64,000 nucleotides of DNA from Osedax fenrisi (GCA_964019155.1 OZ025240.1:78795330-78859329); one strand, 5' to 3'; positions 49,503-63,189 are shown, counted from the stretch's first letter. The notes: generated by a model not told the origin, from the sequence alone. Program-made: numbers and translations.

Positions 49503-52500
49503 TTATCGACACACATAATAAGCATCCTGTTTTCTGATATATGCATATATCCATGTATCCATGGAGTCATTATTTCCTGCAATTAAAATTCAAATATTTA
49601 TATAAGTTATATATATAGGCTATATATATAACCTATATATATATATATATAGTATACTAGAGTATGAATAATAATATTGTATATTATATAATAGTATAAA
49701 TATGTATCTTATAAGAAACTTTATACAGTTAATATCATATATGATAATAATATATAAAGTATACTTCATAACTGTATACTTTATATACGTTAGAATTGTA
49801 ATTAGAAAAATCCAATATATTATATTAATTACTGCAGTTATATATATAATAGAGTATACTATACTTTTGAATTAGCATACGAAAAATCATATAATAACTA
49901 TAATATTAAATCTATAGTTATTAAGTAATTATTAAGTAACCTTATCTTTATTTTCATTGTAAATTCATTTTTCAATAATTCGCAAACTCCCATCATAAAA
50001 TATATGATTCCCGCATCTATTTTAGGAAATATTATATTATATATTTAATTATACACTTTATAATCTATATTTGATTAAGGAAAGAAGGATATTGATAATA
50101 TGTGTACAACAGTTAACATTATTTATATATATCTATTAGTAATATTATTTAAATTTAATTACATTGTGAATTAAAAATAAAATAAATAATTGACCATATA
50201 TATCACTTCCTGTTTACATATATTTTATTATAAGACGTATATTTTTATCTCTTATAAAATCAAGTAATATCATTATTCAGATAAGTAATACATATTTATA
50301 ATTCATATATTATTTAAACTTAATTTATTAAATTTACATTAATATATTTATTTTATTGATATATATTTATTTACACCTTATTTGATTGCTTTTTCTATAG
50401 TTATTAATTTTGTATTGACATTTTTCTATATAATATTTCATGCATCAGTGATTTTCTGTTTGTTTTTCTTCAATTGCTTTATACTTTTGTATGTACATTT
50501 TAGTTTTATATACATTTATTATATATCTTCTATTGAATTTAATTTCATATATATTTATTATATGTATTATAGAAATAATAAATAATTTGTAGAATTTATT
50601 TATTATAGTATTATATATAGATGCAAATAATTTAATTTAAAATAATTTTATATATCTTCTATTGAATTGAATTTTCATATATATATTTATTGTATGTAAT
50701 ATAGAAACAATTTAAATGATTTGTAGAATTTATTTATGTTAGTATTATATATAGATGTAAATAATTTAATTTCATATATATATGTATCTATTAGGTATTA
50801 TATATTAATAATAAACATTATATATAATTTATTTATTTTGGTATTACATATTGATGTATGGTTATCATTAGTCACATACATATTCTAATACAGTTTTTCT
50901 TGAGTTTTTTCACTATATAAATATATTTATTTATATTATATATAAATTTCATTCACTATTGATATTAAAGACTTAATTGATTTGCTGTGTATTTCATTTT
51001 ACTTTGATAATGATTTAAATAAATACATTTTTTTTGTGTTCATTAAAGTTTATATTTTAAATTTGATTACATAACAATATTATTTCCAATATATGATTTT
51101 ACATTCTATACAATTTTCTTGAATAGATTTATTTCTATTTTATATTTTGTACATCATACATTTCATATATGTGCCTATTTATATTATTTATTTAATTTGT
51201 TGAATATATATTTATATCTTTATATGTAGATGTAAATTTCATTATATTTCATTATCTTTTTAGGATAAGTATTGTATTGATTAATTTTATAATTATATAT
51301 ATTTATATATTTTCAGTGACATTATGACGCAAAAACAAGATATTAATGAATTAAAAAACTCTATTCAAGAACTGCGTACAGTTGTATCTGAATTAGTAAA
51401 TAAAGTTGATGAACTAACTGCAGTTGTAAATAATAAAGATAAAACAATTATTGAGTTAGAACAAAAAATTAATAACCTTGAACAATTTTTAAAACAAAAT
51501 AATATTATTATATCTGATCCTAAATTGAATTTTGATTTAACTCAACGTAATCTAGCACCATCTTTCATCACATTTGCAAAGGAAAAATTAGATATAATTA
51601 TACAACCGTATGACATTGTTAAGATACATAAATTAAAAAACAACAAGAATAAACATAATAAAATTGTAGTCAAACTACACCATAACTCTACTAAATTTGA
51701 AATTATTAAAAATTCTAAAAAATTAAAAGGCACTGATACATATATAAATGAACATCTAACACAATTTAATTCTGATATTTTCTACAAAGCTCGACAACTT
51801 CGAAAAGATAAAGTGATATTACATTGTTGGACTATAAATGGAATAACTTTTATTATAAAAAACGAAGATTCGTCTCCAGTAAAAATAACAGATATAAATA
51901 AATTCTCTGATATATAAATATTTTATTTTGTATTTATTTTTCGTTGTCGTTTGTTCTAATTTCATATTACATTCTATTTTTAACATTTTATTATAATTGG
52001 TATTTACATATATTTTTTATCTATATCTTTAATCTTTTATATTATCTTATTCAATTTTAACTTTTTAATATTTGTACTATATGAACTTGAATGAAATCTA
52101 TCCGCAATTTAATGTTGATCAAATTAACAATTTTAGTTCCAATAATGATAGTTTTAATAATAATAATTTCTCAAATTGTAATTTTAATTTTCTCAATGAA
52201 TCCAATTATTACACCTCAAATGAATGGAAGTTGAATTCTAATAAAAATAATTTATTTAATTTTAATATTATTAACATCAATATTAGGAGTTTAAAAAAAA
52301 ATTTTGATAAATTAATTATGTTTTTGAATACGTTTGATGATCATTTTGATATAGTTTCAATTACTGAAACATGGTTGAGTGATAATAATATTTTCATTTT
52401 TAATATTCCTGGTTATAACCATATATGTTCAAATCGTAAACATAAAAATGGAGGTGGTGTTTTAATCTATATACGTGAACATTATCAATTTAATATTCTA

Positions 52501-55500
52501 TCTACCATATCAAATAACTATTATGACAACATATCAATTGAAATTATTTTTGAAAAATCAAAAAACATTATTTTCAGTACAATATATTTTCCTCCTACTT
52601 TAGAAAAAATAGCTCACTCTACATTTATTGATTTCTTGATAAATAATTTTCAGCAACATGTTAGTAATGATAAACAAATGATTATCTGTGGTGACTTTAA
52701 TATTGATCTAGTGCATATAAATACAAATAAAGTGGCTAATACCTTTTTTGATACGATGATTTCACTAGGTTGTTCCCATCTAATTAGTCGTCCAACTAGA
52801 ATCGACACTAAACATAATTCTTCATCTATAATTGATAATATATTTACAAATTTTAATCTTAATATGAAAAGATTTTCAGGAATAATTATTTCAGATATAT
52901 CTGACCATTTTCCAATTGTTTTAAATTTACAATTGTCTACCAAACCTCAAGATAAAGTTAAATCTACTAAAATCAAACAAAATCAAATTAATGATAGAAC
53001 CATGTTTAATCTGTTTGAAATTTAAAAAAAAAACAAACTGGGAATTCATAAAAACTAACGATACAGAAAAATCTTGGAATTTATTCTTGGAATACTTTAT
53101 CTTAAATTTTGATAGATACTGTCCAAAAATTAATAAAGCCTCCCACAAAAATAAACTCATTCCATGGAATACTCGAGATCTTAAAAAGGCTTGTAGAAAA
53201 AAACAGATATTATATAAAAAATATAAAATATCTAAATCTGAAAATGACTTATTTATTTACAAAATTTTTAAAAATAATACAACATCTTTAGTTCGAGAAG
53301 CTAAGAAAAAGTATTATTCAAATCTGTTAAAAAATTGCTCTGATACAAAAAATACATGGAATGTACTAAATAATTTACTTAATGTTAAAAAAAAATTCAA
53401 ACAACTACCTGACAATTTTAATGTAAATAATGTGAATATTGTTGATTCTAAACAAATTGCTAATGAATTTAATTCTTTTTTTAGAGACATTGGTTCTAAT
53501 TTAGATAATAATATAAATAATTGTAATGATGATGACTTTAAATTCTTTTTACCTGAACCTAATATACATAGTTTTTTTTTAACACCAGTAAGTTCAGATG
53601 AAATTATTAAAGTATTAAATGAATTCAAACCAAAAAAATCAAGAGATCATTATGGCATATCCATGCAGTTACTTAAATGTATTTTTCCTGTATTGGTTTA
53701 TCCATTTGTTTTTCTTGTAAATTTATCTTTTGAATCAGACGTTGTACCGGATTTCTTAAAATTATCAAATATCCCTTTACACAAAACTGGTGATGATACA
53801 TTTTTTAATAACTATCGTCCAATTTCTCTCACCTGTCAATTCGCAAAGATTTTAGAAAAAATATTTTATTCTCGCTTTTATAGTTTTTTATCATCTTTTA
53901 ATATATTATCTCCTTCTCAATTTGGTTTTAGGAAAGGATACAGTACATCACATGCAATATTTAACCTCCAGTCACAAAGCAGTACCTGTTTTAATAATAA
54001 CAATGTTGGCGCTATAATCTTTATTGATTTAAAAAAAGCATTTGACACAGTTAATCACAGAATATTACTTTTTAAATTAAAAAATATTGGAGTACGAGGC
54101 ATTGCACTTAACTGGATAATGAGCTATTTAACAAATATATATCAACAGTGTATATATAATGATGTAATTTCAGATAAACTAAAAGTCATAACGGGTGTAC
54201 CCCAAGGCACCATCCTAGGACCCATTTTATTTTTAATTTATATTAATGATATTACAAAATCATCTTCTTTATGTAAGTTTACCATGTTCGCAGATGATAC
54301 TACTTTATATTTTGAAAATACATCAGCCGAATTACTTAATTATATTTGTCAAACTGAATTAAAAAATATTAATAAATGGTTAATATATAATAGGTTATCA
54401 TTAAATTTAAATAAAACTTGCTTTATGTCTATTAATTCAAGAACTATTATAAATATAAATTTAAATAACAGAAATATTGAAAGAGTTACATTTTATAAAT
54501 TTTTAGGCTAATTATAGACGATATATTAAACTGGAAACAACATATCTTGTTTTTAAAATCAAAACTAAAAAAAATCATATGGATTACCAACATTATTTCC
54601 AAATTTATAAATAAAAAAGCATTACTTCATATATATAATTCCATATTCTTGCCTCATATAAAGTATTGTAACATATTTTGGGGAAATACATATAAATCTA
54701 ATGTATCATGCATATATATTCTTCAAAAGCGAATGATAATAATTATATGTAAAAAACATTTTTTACATCATACTAATGGACTATTTATTGATAATTCTTT
54801 ATTAAAAATAAATGAAATTACATATATAAGTACATGTGAATTTATGTTTAAAATTTTCAATGATCTTCATCCTGTTATAACAAATGCATTTTTTTCTGTA
54901 ACTTCATCATCTCACAACACTAGGAGCATAAATAATTTCTCAATTATTAATTTCAAAAAAGAACTATGCAGAAGAACATTAATATACATTGGACCAATTA
55001 CCTGGAATAAGCTTGATAATATTTTAAAAAATATTTCAAATTATAAATTATTCAGGAAACGTATGTATACAAATTTGTTATCTTCTTACTCAGTATACTT
55101 ATAATCTAAATCTCATTTTTCTAATTTAATATCTTTTATCATGTCTTTTATATAATATTGTATTATATACTAAGATCCACATTTTATTCTTATTTTAATT
55201 TATTGACGTTTATGTAAAAATTAAAAAAAAATTAATACTTTTGAGTGTTTTACTTTACAATATTTTATTTCCCCGACATTAATAATATTATTTTACTGAA
55301 TTTTTGCATTTTATATTTGAATTTACTTTCATGTTTTCTTTCTTTTTAATTGACGTTTATATAAAAATAATAAAATTAAAAAAAACTGTTAGGTATTTCT
55401 TTTTTCTTTAGTATTTTCTTTAGTATTTTTTATTTCCCTCTGACTAATAATATTATTTGACTTTATTTTTAATTACATAAACATTTTGTATTGAATCTTT

Positions 55501-56826
55501 TTTCTTGTATACTTGATTATACTTCTTTGTTTTATTTCTCTTTATTGACACTTATATAAAAATTAGTAATTAAACTAACATTTCAGTTTGAACAAATATT
55601 TTACATTCTTTACATTATTATAAAGTATTACAAAAAAATTCCTAAAACTTATTTACTGAAAAAAAAAAAAAAAAAAAAAAAAAAAATGTTACATACAGTT
55701 CTTACCATCTTTCTAGATATTCTTTTTGTTATGTTTTATTCAGTTTTATTCAGTTTTACTTCATTTTACTTCATTTTTTTCTTCTTTTATACTAATACAT
55801 CTATATTTTTGTTTAGTGTATTATTTTATAGTACTTATTATTTATTTTAGTTATTTATTTATAAATAATTAAATGATGATTACATAATTTTATGGCAAGT
55901 TCAAACAATTTATATTATTTTTCTATTTTATTCATTGTATTGTATCTATGTAAACAGGAAGTCATCTAATATTTTATAATATTTTATTTATTTAGTTTTT
56001 TTTTGAACTTGCTTTAAAATTAAGGGTAATTGTCTCGATAAGCTTTAGCTTCTACAAAAACCCTGGTGCAAACCTAAATCTGATAATAATAATAATAATA
56101 ATAATATATGGATATATAGTATACTATCCATGGACTAATAAAATATAATTGCATATTTATTTTATATAGATATTTAACTAATGTTATTAATTAGATAACT
56201 AAATTACCTGTTTGATCAGTTTGCGTAGTAGCGATACCTAGTACATCAATATATTCGTCTATATATTTGTGTATATACGTTATATGCTTTATCATCCCCA
56301 TCAACTCACTATTCCTCTCCGGCAGTTTTTCTAATATTTTAAATGAAATTTGAAATTCTACAAATAATTCTACAGTTTCCTGCATATTAATTATTGGCAT
56401 ATAGTTATCATAATTTTATAATATATATGTATGTAATAATGTGAATGTTCTAATACAGTTTATTAATCAAAGCAAAGACCTGTTGAACATAATAATAATA
56501 TAACATAATAATAATTATAATAATAATAATAATAATAGTACCTACCCAATGAGATGCAAACCGAAGAATGAGGCAATCTCACCGAGTGGAATTTATTCTA
56601 TAGACAAATAACGAAATATACTTTACAGACGATAACAATATAAAATACCAGAAAATAAACATTTACATGGCTATGGCTATAGACATATATGCATTTAAAA
56701 CAGAGCGAGACACCGAAATCTAGTTTAAAGTTTTATGTAGATATATCGATTTCTGTTACGTAATGCTAAATGCATTTAAATGTATATTACATTAATCGAT
56801 ATACCTATCTACAACTTTGACTTTAT

Positions 56827-56864
<38 letters not shown>

Positions 56865-57043
56865 TATAATTATATTCTAACAATTTAATTATATATTATA
56901 AATAATATATAAATATATTATAAAATTATATATTATATAAACTTTTATATTATTATATATAATATGATATAATTTGTATATATATAATGTAGTATAAATA
57001 CCTTATGTATATTGTAATGTGTTGAAAAATAGATGCTTCTCAT
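49503..57043 (-). CDS. Candidate spliced gene inside the giant element
   Basis: Two minus-strand exons fit: 56379-56208 (acceptor ATGCAG, donor ACAG/GTAATT; reads ETVELFVEFQISFKILEKLP ... DVLGIATTQTDQT) and 49576-49503 (acceptor ATTGCAG; reads NNDSMDTWIYAYIRKQDAYY, then VCR and TAA). The one-base overhang joins to GGA (Gly) in phase. A possible first exon, 57043-57002 (MRSIYFSTHYNIHK then GTATTT), also fits in phase 0. The predicted protein is about 95 residues with no recognised family. The intron between the two main exons would contain the whole retrotransposon B. It could be an element gene, a fragment of a host gene, or chance. Confidence 0.35.
50522..50800 (+). repeat. Tandem 5' UTR monomers (about 129 bp) of retrotransposon B
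   Basis: Two units starting TATATCTTCTATTGAATT (50522 and 50651) share TTTGTAGAATTTATTTAT and TATATATAGATG. A third, partial unit follows. Confidence 0.85.
51324..51917 (+). CDS. Retrotransposon B ORF1 protein (coiled coil + basic C-terminal domain)
   Basis: 197 residues. Residues 5-65 form a heptad-rich coiled coil (LKNSIQELRTVVSELVNKVD, IIELEQKINNLEQFLKQ). Residues 85-190 form a basic domain with DIVKIHKLKNNKNKHNKIVV, TDTYINEHLTQFNSDIFYKA and LRKDKVILHCWTINGITFII, the layout of L1/CR1-type ORF1 RNA-binding proteins that trimerise through the coiled coil. Intact. Confidence 0.85.
   Translation: MTQKQDINELKNSIQELRTVVSELVNKVDELTAVVNNKDKTIIELEQKINNLEQFLKQNNIIISDPKLNFDLTQRNLAPSFITFAKEKLDIIIQPYDIVKIHKLKNNKNKHNKIVVKLHHNSTKFEIIKNSKKLKGTDTYINEHLTQFNSDIFYKARQLRKDKVILHCWTINGITFIIKNEDSSPVKITDINKFSDI
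52072..55104 (+). pseudogene. Retrotransposon B ORF2 (endonuclease + RT), two frameshifts
   Basis: Frame 1 (52072-53025) carries the endonuclease: NINIRSLKKNFDKL, SITETWLSDNN, CGDFNID, SDHFPI. Frame 2 (52991-54511) carries the reverse transcriptase: IIFIDLKKAFDTVNHRILLF, GVPQGTILGPILFLIYIND, MFADDTTLYF. Frame 3 (to 55104) carries the C-terminal domain (ALLHIYNSIFLPHIKYCNIF). The first shift is at a run of ten A near 53024-53033. The second, at about 54509, looks like a one-base deletion in the KFLGLIID segment. All catalytic motifs survive, so decay is recent. Confidence 0.88.
55195..55600 (+). repeat. Imperfect 3' UTR repeats of retrotransposon B
   Basis: Segments with ATTGAC(G/A)(T/C)TTATRTAAAAAT and TAATAATATTATTT recur at about 55200, 55350 and 55545. 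Confidence 0.7.
55660..55686 (+). repeat. Poly(A) run inside the 3' UTR of retrotransposon B
   Basis: An uninterrupted run of about 27 A well upstream of the element 3' end at about 56106. It may mark an internal polyadenylation product or a composite end. Confidence 0.9.
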
Positions 57044-57364
57044 GTTGAGTGTAGAGTGGAAATAGAATATGTTAATAAATAAAATGGAATTATTTATATA
57101 TATATATATATATATACATATACTCGAATAATTATAAGTATTTGTATATGAAATATAGGAAATATGTATATGTATACATATTTCCCTATGGGGAATCTAT
57201 ATAGTTTCTGAAAACCAGTTTAATTGCAATTAGAAGCAATACATGCTATGTCTATAATAATTTAACACAACAATAAGTAAACTATTATATTAAGGATATT
57301 ATGAAGGATACTATTATGAATTATATTCTTATACATTTTATTTTCAATCAAATATAAACTTAAT

Positions 57365-57715
57365 TTTAAAATGTTATGGTATAACTGGTATTTCCATATT
57401 GTATACCATATAATTCATAAAGTTATACCATTATATTTAATAGCTAATGGTATAACTACAAATTACAAATGTTATACCATATAATTCGTAATCTTATACC
57501 ATTTAAATTAAGCTATATGGTATAACTAAAAAAAACAAATGTTATACTATATAATTTGTGATCTTATACCATTTCAATTAATCTATATGGTATAATTAAA
57601 AAAATCAAATGTTATACCATATAATATGTGATCTTATACCATTTAACGTAATTGTATGGTATAACTCGTATTTCCATATGTTATACCATATATTTCATAA
57701 TGTTATACCCTTATT
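57365..57715. repeat. GGTATAAC/GTTATACC palindromic array (right arm)
   Basis: About a dozen motifs, alternately GGTATAACT and GTTATACCAT, in units of roughly 60 bp containing AATTCGTAATCTTATACCAT or close variants. Confidence 0.92.
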
Positions 57716-57727
57716 TTTAACAGTGTA

Positions 57728-58163
57728 TATGGAACAAATTTATAATTAATCAATAGATTACAATATTTGGGCTCTAAACGTATTAGGATACAAATGAATA
57801 AAGTATAACAAAACGAGCAAAAATAAAATAAATTTAATAATGGATACTTCAATATCGGCGATTTTGAAACCCGGAAACCATATGCATGCAAAATCTTCTG
57901 CAGAAGCAGTGATAATAATCATAAATTAAAATTCCAGATTTGCATTTCATTATAATGACTTTCATTATAACTATCACGGTTATCCTATATTATCGTAAAC
58001 CTTAGATCGTTGGATATGATTCAATGAAAAGACTATCGCTATTTTATTATAAAAGACCGTCTCAAAGCAATGCTCACCGAAAAATTCTAAATATATCTTA
58101 TTAGCAAAGAAATACAATTAAATATATTTCACAGAAAATTAAATTATATATACTTATATTATG

Positions 58164-58223
<60 letters not shown>

Positions 58224-60469
58224 TATAGTATATATATACACTATAGTGTTAACCCCCAATACAAATAATAGTTTAGTTTTATTTGTTACCTCAATAACAA
58301 CTATTTGCGGGGATATGTAGAAGTAAATGGGTGGACACAATATATGAATGATCTATAAAGTATAGTGGGTAGCAAGTGAACAGTTAGCGAGTGCTGCGAA
58401 TAGATACGGGTATATCTAACGTGTTATGTTATCGTGTAGTTATCATACGTCTACCCTACTACCACCCGATAACGTGGTATTAAGTATGCTATAGCATAAG
58501 TACTAGTCATTGTATTCTTACTGTACTCTATTGTACTCTTACTTGCGTACGTAAGAAAGAGTGTCTCACTTATCTCCACTATTCCTTATACATATACATA
58601 TATGTATAGTGACATATTATATTTAAAACTCTTTTATATATAGCACGTAATAATGTAGTAATCTAATATACCATTACAACTTATTTATAAAATCGTATTA
58701 ATAAATTATATTTTACGATAGTGATGTAGTTTAATGAAATGTAATAAAATAACATTCTAAAACATCTTTATTAATTTATATATTGTATTAATCATATAAT
58801 TATAACATCAATTAAGTAGGCTTATTAATGTATTAACGCCTACTGTGCTAATGCTAATTAGGGCCTATATGGTAGACATCTTCCTGTAGGACACGACCTA
58901 TAGGTCAGGTCTAGGCATATATTAAATATATTAGGAACAATAGTTGTACGAAAGTTGTTAACAAAAGTTGCCCTATATATAGGAATACTTCATGACGTAA
59001 TACAAGAAATGATATTAATAATGATACACATGTTTTTACATTTATTGCGTGCTACATCAAAACTGCATTCGATAATACGTATATAATAAATACAATTGAG
59101 GAAAATGCAGCATTAACATTTTAGCCAATATTAATGTAATATTAGTTATTATAATAACAATTTTCATATTAAGTTTTAAATATATATATACATTTATATA
59201 TATAGATACTATTATCAATATCACGCATGTCCTATCTATTAGGTAATCGCACTTATCATAATACAAACACGCACACATGTGCGGCGCTAATACGAACACG
59301 CACACGTGTGCGATAATACATGCGCACAGTACGCCGCACAAATGTAACGAAATCGATTTAAATTAATATAAATCAATAATAAATAAATAATTAAACAAAA
59401 AAGATTAGTTTTAGTTTTAAGATTACTATGTGATATAATAATCGACATATTTCCTACATTAATAAATTAATTATTTAAATATATTCTATAGAATATAAGT
59501 TCAAAATGAATAATATTCCAAAATAAATTGGATATCGTAAGTTATAGCAAATCATTTAACTAAATAATACTATTATAATATGCTCATTAAATTTCATATA
59601 CATTCGCATTTGGACATTACAATGTTAACATTATATTTTATAATACAATAATAATTATTAATATTTAACTTTTATAATATTAATATGATAATAATATATT
59701 AGCATTAGATATATATGTTAACATGCTAATCTGGCAGAAAATGTTGGCAAGGAGGTTCCAAATTCTGTAAGATTTTAAATATTAATAAATAAGCAATATA
59801 TATATAGTATACATAATAATAATACTATAATATTGTATAGTATTATATATATATAATTAAATGCTATACATTTTAATTCATATGTATACACACTTATAAG
59901 TGTGTATATATATACACATATTTTTGTAATTATTTAAATTATTTTATTTTATTGACTATAATGGTTATTATATATAATGTCATTAATAGTAAGAGAGTAA
60001 ATAATTTGTAATTATTTAAATGTATATCTAAGAATATATGATTATATAAATATATATGTGTTTACTATGGTAATGCAAATAAATATAGTTATAATAACTA
60101 AATAGTATAGTATATTGGTCTACATAATATGTATTACATATGGGTAAACAATGTTTACTAAACATATACTTTTCAATGAGTAAAATATAAAATATGTAAA
60201 ATATGTAAAAAATATCTATATAATATATTCTGAAACATAAATTACTATATTAGAATAACTTGTAATATATATATATACATATATTGTGTATGTTATATAA
60301 TATTTAGTTTATTATGTATATAGGTTATATCACCTGACTTTCGTGTAAAAGCAGTGTTGCTTCTTCTTAATATATTATTATTTCGACATCGCATATCCGT
60401 TCGCTAAATAATCAATTTATTATATTGTTAACAAGTTATAATTATTATATTAATTATTATATTATTATA

Positions 60470-60500
<31 letters not shown>
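57728..60500. other. Intergenic AT-rich DNA
   Basis: No supported gene. It holds a (TA)n tract (58158-58222), a small alternating CACACGTGTGCG palindromic stretch at about 59270-59340, and otherwise unremarkable sequence. Confidence 0.5.
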
Positions 60501-60502
<2 letters not shown>

Positions 60503-60505
<3 letters not shown>

Positions 60506-60597
60506 ATTTTTATTTGGTGGAGTCCTTTCATCCCATAGAGGAACTTAGATGAAGTTTTCAAATATAATCATACGTCTGTAATCTCCCTTCGAAGCCT

Positions 60598-60600
<3 letters not shown>
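60503..60600 (-). mobile_element. tRNA-derived SINE, copy 6 (3' end only)
   Basis: Minus strand: GCTTCGAAGGGAGATTACAG ... AACTTCATCTAAGTTCCTC and ATGGGATGAAAGGACTCCAC, then AAATAAAAATAACAATATAT. It is 5'-truncated at a (TA)n tract (60601-60651). Confidence 0.88.
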
Positions 60601-60651
<51 letters not shown>

Positions 60652-60653
<2 letters not shown>

Positions 60654-61590
60654 ATTATTATAACATTTTATAACAATATACATTTAATTTATAACTTAAG
60701 TTAATAATTATGTAATGTTACATATATAATTAATATAACTTTATTAAATATTCATAATTGCTTATATGTAAGTTCATGTATATTTTTTTAATGTATTATT
60801 AGAAATTTTTTATTTTAATGAAAAACTTATTAAATTAATATATAACCTGAGGAAAATATATATTATTACTCTTGCAATAATTTATTTGAGATGTATTTAT
60901 TATCCTGCAAACATCTTTATGTTGATTCTGAAAAGTAATGTAATAATATAATGTTAATATAGTGTTCAAAATAATATATATATATATATCAGTTCTGATT
61001 TAATTCGGGTGCAAGTAATGCAACCATAGGGACGAATTTGGGTTTAAAGGCTTAAAGGTGTAAAGGCTTAAAAGTGCAGGTGAAACATATGAATATCTAC
61101 ATAGCGAAGATAGGAAATTGTTTGTACTAAAATAATTATACATCATCACATAGTTCTAGCTTATTTAATTAATATAATCATAACTTAATTTGTTTATGAC
61201 TTATAATTATAATTACTTATAATCACATTTGGATATATATATGTATATATATATATATATCGAGTACTAGACGTAGATGATAATTTAAAAATGATGAGAA
61301 TGATCATTGGTATCGATATAAAACACTAATTTTAAAATAACAAAATATTCAGTAATTTACAGTCATTCTTAGTTTTATGACTTACTTAACATATATCAAG
61401 AGATATTTAGTTTGTAAAGGTAGGTAACCTATTAATATTATATATATATATATATATATAAATGTATCAAGTAGATCAACAGTTATAGAGCTTCAACGAT
61501 TAAAATGAAGTTAACAAAATGTATAATTATATTTTACTAACATTTTAATTATTATTGTTATATTATTCATGAATACTTATGTATGATACT
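60652..61590. other. 3' flank of the repeat-protein gene
   Basis: AT-rich, with short TA runs near 61238 and 61441. A short AAAGGCTTAAAGGTGTAAAG direct repeat lies at 61040-61075. No gene recognised. Confidence 0.5.
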
Positions 61591-61595
61591 TATAG

Positions 61596-63189
61596 TTACT
61601 TGTTTGCACAAACCCAGTCCTTGATTTCAAAAGTCCTAAAACAATGTTCGCACTTGATAGTGACTCGTGTTCTGGGTGTAGGTAGAGGAGTAGCTGCGGT
61701 ATCTTTAGCGGTACTGGTATCTCGTGAAGGAGAGTGTACGCTATACGATGTTCTGCTGGCAGTGGAGAGGTAGTCAGGCGATGAGAATTTGGCGGTAGGA
61801 GCGATGTAATCAGGGTACGATGATCTGGCGGTACTAGCGGGGTAATCTGGCGATGAGAGCTTGGCGGTAGGAGCGAGGTATTCAGGGTACGATGATCTGG
61901 CGGTACTTGCGGGGTAGTCAGGTGATGATAGCTTGGCGGTTGGAGCGAGGTATTCAGGGTACGTTGATCTGGCGGTACTAGCGGGGTAATCTGGCGATGA
62001 GAGCTTGGCGGTAGGAGCGAGGTATTCAGGGTACGTTGATCTGGCGGTACTTGCGGGGTAGTCAGGCGATGAGAGCTTGGCGGTAGGAGCGAGGTAATCC
62101 GTGTATGATGATTTAGCGGTACTAGCTTTGTACTCCGGAGATGCTGTTTTGGCGGTACTATCGAGGTACTCTGGTGATGTGTACTTGGCAGTGCTCGCGA
62201 GGTAATCCTTATAGGTTTTCTTGGCGGTACTAGCGAGGTAATCGGGAGATGACGTAGTATCCTTAGTGGTACGGTAATTCGCGTATGTGGTATTAGATGT
62301 GCCAGAGAGGTAATCAGGGTAAGATTTCTTGGCGGTACTATCGGGGTAATCGGGGTAAGATTTCTTGGCGGTGCTATCGGGGTAATCCGGGTAAGATTTC
62401 TTGGCTGTAGTATCGGGGTAATCAGGGTAAGATTTCTTGGCAGTATTATCGAGGTAATCCGAGTAATATTTCTTGGCGGTACTATCGAGGTAATCCGGGT
62501 AAGATTTCTTAGCTGTACTAGCGAGGTAATCTGGTGGGGATATATTGGCGGCACTAGCGAGGTATTCCGGATATGACGTTTTGTCGTTATTATCGAGATA
62601 GGCTGTCTTCGTTATGCCGGGGGTATAATCCGCATGCGTTGTTTTGGCGGAGTTATCGAGGTAATCCGAGTATTTCGATTTGGCGTTACGATCCGCGTAA
62701 TCCGTATAGGCGGACTTGGCGCTACTATCGAGGTAGTCCGGATACTTGGACTTGGCGGTACGTTTCTGATAATCCGGAGACGTGGATTTGGCGGTTCGAT
62801 CGGGGTATTCCCCCGCCGTGGAGTCGTTCTTCACGGCGTTGTAAGGAGACGAGTAACGCGATTTCGGCTCGTAAGAACTAGGCACGTAACTGTCGCCGAT
62901 TTGACCGCTACTTCGACCTTCGTGTACGGAACTCGATGTTCCGCCAGCCGACCGCCAACGAGCGCCATCTAGCGGGTTCGTCTCGTCCTCGTACACCGAA
63001 TGACGAATACGGCCGCTAAACAGGGGTTCGTTACACGCGGGTTTCGATGTAACGGGTTCTCTAGCCGGTCGACTACCGAATAACGAGGCGTCGATATGTG
63101 CGAATCTTTCGAATTGATCGTTTATGCGGTCGAATAGTGAAAATGAATTCCCTGTATTAACATGTTTAAAATAGGTATGTATAAATAAT

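Larger units (their letters stand above)
50350..56106 (+). mobile_element. Full-length non-LTR retrotransposon B (CR1/Jockey-like)
   Basis: The element has a 5' region with tandem monomers (about 50520-50800), ORF1 (51324-51917), ORF2 (52072-55104, two frameshifts), a 3' UTR with repeats, and a 3' end CTAAATCTG followed by (ATA)n at 56083-56106. The 5' boundary is not certain. It is a different family from retrotransposon A: ORF1 lacks the zinc finger and the ORFs are in different frames. Confidence 0.85.
48677..57725. mobile_element. Giant (9 kb) TIR element with GGTATAAC arrays
   Basis: The left end CACTCTTAGAAATAAATGGT and the inverted right end CACTGTTAAAAATAAGGGTA match and run on into GTATAACATT; both are flanked by TA (48675-48676, 57726-57727). 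The left subterminal array (48690-49215) is a tandem 21-22 bp repeat of AAAGTTATACCATAATTTAT. The right array (57365-57715) alternates GGTATAACT and GTTATACCAT. A full retrotransposon (about 50350-56106) lies inside. The design equals that of the 6977-14235 element, but the sequences are unrelated. No transposase was recognised. Treating both ends as one element is inference. Confidence 0.68.

Noticed and set aside
61577..62554. 325-codon minus-strand frame rich in Pro/Arg/Thr
   Set aside because: An alternative frame of the same tandem repeat. The YPDY frame is the one that joins in phase with the upstream exon.
62573..62972. Plus-strand frames of 102 and 112 codons
   Set aside because: They are antisense shadows of the repeat-protein exon; the minus strand gives the sensible repeat and the in-phase splice join.
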